64,000 nt of DNA from RYN-133 sp963754285 (GTDB lineage Bacteria; Actinomycetota; Actinomycetes; Mycobacteriales; Jatrophihabitantaceae). Numbering within the stretch: position 1 is the first letter of the stretch; each line of letters starts with the position of its first letter. Position numbers and translations under genes: made by a program. Where the stretch lies: assembly GCA_963754285.1 (NCBI GenBank), contig CAVWFN010000006.1, positions 496,001 through 560,000 on the forward strand. Reading direction: 5' to 3'. The notes under the pieces are model-generated. The model saw only the letters and a list, made by a program, of their open reading frames with translations. It made no database searches and was not told where the DNA came from. Of this stretch, positions 60,666 to 64,000 are shown one piece after another.

Positions 60666-61928
60666 GTGGAGACACCGGACGCGACGCCCGCCGCGACACC
60701 GGACGGCCAGAGCGAGGACGCGACTGCGCCCGATCCGACGACACCGGTGCTGTCGAACTCCGCACGCGACGCCAACGAGGCAGTGACCTGGGGCGTGCGC
60801 GTCGCAGCAGCCTGGACGTGGCGGCTGCTGATCATCGGGATCGGCCTCTACGTCCTCGGTCAGATCTTCTTGAGCGTCGAGCTGGTCGCGTTCTCCTTCG
60901 TCCTCGCGCTGTTCCTGACCGCCGTGCTGCATCCGCTCGAGAGCAGGTTGCGTACGCTTCCCGGCCCGCGGTCGGTGTCCGCAGGGCTCGCGTTGTTGAT
61001 CGGTGTGCTCGCGCTGGCAGCGATCGCAACGTTCGTGACGTGGCAGATCAGTTCGCACTCCGAGCAGCTCGGCAACCAGATCACCGACTTCGTCGAGAAG
61101 GTGCGCAACTGGTTGCAGACCGGCCCGCTCCACCTGAAGTCGTCCGACCTCGACAAGCTCGCGAAGAACATCAGCGACGCGGTCAAACGCAATCAGGGCG
61201 CGCTGGTCTCCGGGGCGATCCAGACCGTGCGCACCGTCGTCGAGGCGCTCGGCGCGCTGCTGCTGATCCTGCTGTCGACGTTCTTCCTGCTGCGCGACGG
61301 CGATCAGATCTGGCGCTGGGCGCTGCGGCTGTTCCCGCGCCAGTCGCAGGAGCGCCTCGACCTCGCCGGACGGGTCGGCTGGCGCACGCTCGGTGGCTAC
61401 ATGCGCGGGCAGGTGCTGATCGCGCTGTTCCACGGCACGTCCGTGACGATCGTGCTGTTCGTCCTGCGCGTGCCACTCGCCGCGGCGCTGGGCGTGTTGA
61501 TCTTCCTCGGCTCGTTCGTCCCGTTGATCGGCCTGACGATCACCGGCGCCCTGTGCACCGCTGTTGCGCTGCTCGAGCACGGCGTCACCGCAGCCATCGT
61601 GGTCGCGGTCGCGATCATCGTCCTCGTCCAGCTCGAGGCGCACCTGCTGCAGCCGTGGATCATGAGCCGCAGCGTCGAGGTCCATCCACTGGCGATAGCG
61701 CTGTCGGTGCTGACCGGCACCGTCCTCGCCGGCATCGTCGGCGCGCTGCTGGCCGTCCCCTTCGTGGCGTTCGTGAACGCGACCATGCATGCGCTGCGAG
61801 ATACGCCGCTCGCGAACGACGGCGACTTCCCGGTTGCGCACCGCGACAACGACAGCGGCAAACGCATCGACCCGGTCGTCGAGGAACGGCCGAACGCGAC
61901 CGACGCCGGAGGCACGTCCCGCGGCTGA
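60666..61928 (+). CDS. AI-2E family transporter
   Basis: 420 residues from GTG 60666. After a disordered acidic N-terminus (1-45) the PF01594 layout follows: two or three helices (WRLLIIGIGLYVLGQIFLSV; VAFSFVLALFLTAVLHPLES; SAGLALLIGVLALAAIATFV), an extracytoplasmic or amphipathic region (FVEKVRNWLQTGPLHLKSSD) and the signature block LGVLIFLGSFVPLIGLTITG with LLQPWIMSRSVEVHPLAIAL. The C-terminal 60 residues are charged. Members export autoinducer-2 or act as Na+/H+ antiporters; most, including this one, have no tested substrate. Its own leaderless promoter suggests it is separate from the corrinoid genes. Confidence 0.87.
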   Translation: METPDATPAATPDGQSEDATAPDPTTPVLSNSARDANEAVTWGVRVAAAWTWRLLIIGIGLYVLGQIFLSVELVAFSFVLALFLTAVLHPLESRLRTLPGPRSVSAGLALLIGVLALAAIATFVTWQISSHSEQLGNQITDFVEKVRNWLQTGPLHLKSSDLDKLAKNISDAVKRNQGALVSGAIQTVRTVVEALGALLLILLSTFFLLRDGDQIWRWALRLFPRQSQERLDLAGRVGWRTLGGYMRGQVLIALFHGTSVTIVLFVLRVPLAAALGVLIFLGSFVPLIGLTITGALCTAVALLEHGVTAAIVVAVAIIVLVQLEAHLLQPWIMSRSVEVHPLAIALSVLTGTVLAGIVGALLAVPFVAFVNATMHALRDTPLANDGDFPVAHRDNDSGKRIDPVVEERPNATDAGGTSRG

Positions 61929-61932
61929 GGTG

Positions 61933-61952
61933 TTGACATCGCAACAAATGTC
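61933..61952 (+). promoter_or_regulatory. Possible operator with -35 before the secreted glycosidase gene
   Basis: TTGACA (61933-61938) overlaps an inverted repeat GACAT (61935-61939) - 8 bases - ATGTC (61948-61952). No good -10 follows at the usual distance (GAGGTT at 61956). The pattern suits a repressor site over a promoter but is short enough to occur by chance. Confidence 0.3.
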
Positions 61953-62004
61953 CGCGAGGTTCGAAACACCCCCTGTGTGCCGAATAAGTGAAGAGGTCCG
62001 CGCA

Positions 62005-64000
62005 ATGATGCGTCGCTTCGTGGCCGTCCTGTCCGTGACGGCCGCCGCCACTGCAACCCTCGTCGCCGCTCCACCCGCGACCTCGACGAGCACGCCCGAA
62101 GGGCGGGCGCTCGCCTCCTCGCCGGAAGTCTCGGTGTCCACGCGGCTGGCCGATCGGCGCGAGGTCGACGCCGGCACGCGCGCGTACTCGATCGGGTTCG
62201 AGGACGGTCGCTTCTACGCCAACGGCTGGCACATCACCGGCGAGATGGGTGGTGTCTGGACGCCACCGATGAAGATGCTCGACGGTGTCTGGTTCGGGCT
62301 GGACGGGCAGTGGGTCGGGCAGGCCACGAAGTTCTCCAGCGGCTTCGGCTACACCCGCTACGCACTGCCGAGCATCAGCGGCCTGCAACTGCAGCGCACC
62401 GACTTCGTCCCGGACGGCAAGCGTGGTGCGTTGTTCGGTCTCACGATCACGAACCCGGGCGCCGCACGGACGACGTCGTTCAAGATCGACGCACACAGCG
62501 AGCTGATGGGCCAGTGGCCATGGAGCTCAGACACCAATACCCCGAACGCGAACGAGAACCTGCCGGACAAGGGCACGTACAACGGCAAGGACCTGGTCTT
62601 CACCGACAACGGCACCCTCGCGGGCGAACAGCAGGCCCACCATTACTCCGCGATCGTCGGCACGTCGCTCAAGCCGACCGCCGGCGCGATCGGGCACCAG
62701 TACTACGGTCCGCAACCCGGCCACCGCTGCACCGGCACCGAGCCTGGTGCGCCGGCCGACCCGAAACCGTCCGCGTGTGACGACGGCCCAGCCGGCAACG
62801 GCACCGGCGGCGAACTCACCTACAACCTGCATCTCGCGGCGAACAGCACCCGCACCATCTGGCTGGGCGTCGGCGGTTCCGACGTGCGTCAGGCGGATGC
62901 GGCCGCGACGCTGGCGTCGCTGCTCAAGGACCCCGTCAAGGAGTTCGACGCGAAGATCGCCCAGCGCGACACGCTCAACCGCTGGACGCAGCTCAACCTG
63001 CCGGGTGACCGGCTCACGCAGCGCGCGATCACGTGGGGCAAGCAGAACCTTGCCGACCTCACGCTGAAGGCAAACAACCTCAAGGTGCGCTGGACCAACC
63101 AGGGCAAGCAGTACCCGGCACCGCTCGGCACCGTCCCGTCCGCGAACTGGATCGGCGCGGGGTATCCGGACTATCCGTGGATCTTCGCAACCGACGGCGA
63201 ATACACCGCGTTCGCCGCGCTCGCGGTCGGACGGTTCGAGACCATCGAGAACCACATGCGCACGTTGAAGAACGTGTCGGACATCCTCAATCACCGCAGC
63301 GGAGTCGTCGTCCACGAAACCGTCTCGGACGGGTCGGTCTACTTCGGCCACGACTCGAAGACCAACAACGGTGACGGCACGTTCACCAACGACTTCAACA
63401 CCGACGAGACGGTGAAGTTCCCGAGCATCGTCGACCTGATCTGGCGGTGGACGGGCGACAACAAGTTCCGTGACCAGATGTACGGCTTCGCCAAGCGCAA
63501 CCTGCACTACGTCGTCAACAAGCTCGACGCCGACCACGACGGGTGGCCCGAGGGCAGCGGCAACGTCGAACTCACCGGAATGGGCAGCGAGAAGCTCGAC
63601 AACGCGGTCTACCTGATCCGCGGCCTGTACGACCTGGCCGACCTCGCCCAGTCGAAGCACGACACGACGACGCAGAAGTGGGCGATGTCGCACGCGAACA
63701 CGTTGGCCAAGAAGTTCGAGAAGGCCTGGTGGGACGCGTCCGCCAAGCAGTACGCCGACTCGCTGAAGGATCCGGGCAACCACAAGCTCTATCAGAAGCA
63801 CTGGATCGGCGTCGTTCCGATGGAAGCCGAACTGCACCACGGCAACAACAGCGTGCCCGGCCTCGCTCCGTTCCAGCGCGGCAACACCGCGCTGGCCGGG
63901 CGCGAGAACGGGTGCTTCAGCGGCAGCCGGCCGCTCAACCGCGGCCTGTTCCACACCGGCTGCAAGAGCAGCTACAACGGCACCGGGCATCAAGGTCATC
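62005..64000 (+). CDS. Secreted (alpha/alpha)6-type glycoside hydrolase, 3' end outside window
   Basis: The frame opens at ATG 62005 (or 62008) behind aagaggtcc and is unbroken to the right edge: 665 codons. Signal peptide to about 30 (ATATLVAAPPATS). Residues 45-290 form an N-terminal beta domain (YSIGFEDGRFYANGWHITGE; TKFSSGFGYTRYALPS). From about 320 the helical barrel begins, with segments typical of amylo-alpha-1,6-glucosidase/GH15-like enzymes: SANWIGAGYPDYPWIFATDG, FPSIVDLIWRWTGDNKFRDQ, KLDADHDGWPEGSGNVELTG and MGSEKLDNAVYLIRGLYDLA. The Asp/Glu in DHDGWPEG are catalytic candidates. It probably releases glucose or another sugar from an external polysaccharide. Exact family not fixed. 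Confidence 0.75.
   Translation, partial: MMRRFVAVLSVTAAATATLVAAPPATSTSTPEGRALASSPEVSVSTRLADRREVDAGTRAYSIGFEDGRFYANGWHITGEMGGVWTPPMKMLDGVWFGLDGQWVGQATKFSSGFGYTRYALPSISGLQLQRTDFVPDGKRGALFGLTITNPGAARTTSFKIDAHSELMGQWPWSSDTNTPNANENLPDKGTYNGKDLVFTDNGTLAGEQQAHHYSAIVGTSLKPTAGAIGHQYYGPQPGHRCTGTEPGAPADPKPSACDDGPAGNGTGGELTYNLHLAANSTRTIWLGVGGSDVRQADAAATLASLLKDPVKEFDAKIAQRDTLNRWTQLNLPGDRLTQRAITWGKQNLADLTLKANNLKVRWTNQGKQYPAPLGTVPSANWIGAGYPDYPWIFATDGEYTAFAALAVGRFETIENHMRTLKNVSDILNHRSGVVVHETVSDGSVYFGHDSKTNNGDGTFTNDFNTDETVKFPSIVDLIWRWTGDNKFRDQMYGFAKRNLHYVVNKLDADHDGWPEGSGNVELTGMGSEKLDNAVYLIRGLYDLADLAQSKHDTTTQKWAMSHANTLAKKFEKAWWDASAKQYADSLKDPGNHKLYQKHWIGVVPMEAELHHGNNSVPGLAPFQRGNTALAGRENGCFSGSRPLNRGLFHTGCKSSYNGTGHQGH

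Noticed and set aside
60666..61928. Autoinducer-2 exporter as a firm function.
   Set aside because: The family name covers antiporters and unknowns; no lux or lsr genes nearby.

Overview
The window is high-GC, tightly packed DNA from an actinomycete. Gene content and order from the class II DAHP synthase (1.7 kb) to the HesB/ErpA-type Fe-S protein (47.8 kb) follow, as I remember it, the M. tuberculosis Rv2178c-Rv2204c block: aroG, exoribonuclease AS, plsC, an ArsA-like ATPase, SRPBCC proteins, fadD15, pimB, an NlpC/P60 hydrolase, a DEDDh/GIY-YIG nuclease, trpD, ctaE-qcrCAB, ctaF-ctaC, asnB, an AdoK-type kinase and the HesB protein. It is not a mycobacterium on present evidence: ABC, sigma-factor, c-di-GMP and ECF modules are inserted and no mycolate or ESX genes are seen. 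A Frankia/Jatrophihabitans-like or neighbouring lineage is my guess; genus is not decidable here.

Layout. 0-7 kb: end-truncated L,D-transpeptidase, threonine aldolase, DAHP synthase, a phosphofructokinase with the residues of the pyrophosphate-dependent type, a decayed cation-efflux gene, exoribonuclease AS and an acyltransferase. 7-17.5 kb: lipase-like hydrolase, unknown membrane and small proteins, an EEP-fold hydrolase, a repeat-filled gap, a diguanylate cyclase, a three-gene FtsX-type ABC exporter with one canonical and one degenerate ATP site, and a SigE-family sigma factor apparently fused to a membrane protein. 17.5-28.5 kb: ROK glucokinase, ArsA-like ATPase, SRPBCC proteins, FadD15, PimB, and an NlpC/P60 hydrolase behind a ydaO (c-di-AMP) riboswitch. 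28.5-42 kb: nuclease, trpD and the cytochrome bcc-aa3 genes ctaE-qcrC-qcrA-qcrB, ctaC-ctaF (no ctaD between them), then asnB. 42-53.5 kb: secreted phosphoesterase, SGNH lipoprotein, AdoK, HesB/ErpA, and a LuxR-type two-component system divergent from an MMPL exporter.

The most striking locus is 53.6-60.7 kb. A cobalamin riboswitch precedes a secreted alpha-toroid protein with a sortase-like LADTG tail, a secreted DUF4430 protein with a C-terminal membrane anchor, an ECF T component, a fused two-domain ECF ATPase, an S component and a CobT-like protein lacking the expected catalytic Glu. The two secreted proteins correspond to the two domains of animal transcobalamin/intrinsic factor, split into separate surface-attached proteins. 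I infer a B12 (or corrinoid) capture-and-import system. It is followed by an AI-2E family permease and a secreted glycosidase that runs off the right edge.

Two window-wide features stand out. At least fifteen starts lie 6-7 bases after a TANNNT-like -10 box, so leaderless transcription looks common. Six genes (DUF1345, exoribonuclease AS, EEP hydrolase, the sigma/membrane pair, qcrA and the phosphoesterase) are each broken or fused in a way that one extra base explains; because qcrA should be needed for respiration, inserted-base sequence errors are the simplest reading. Three families of short palindromic repeats are also present.
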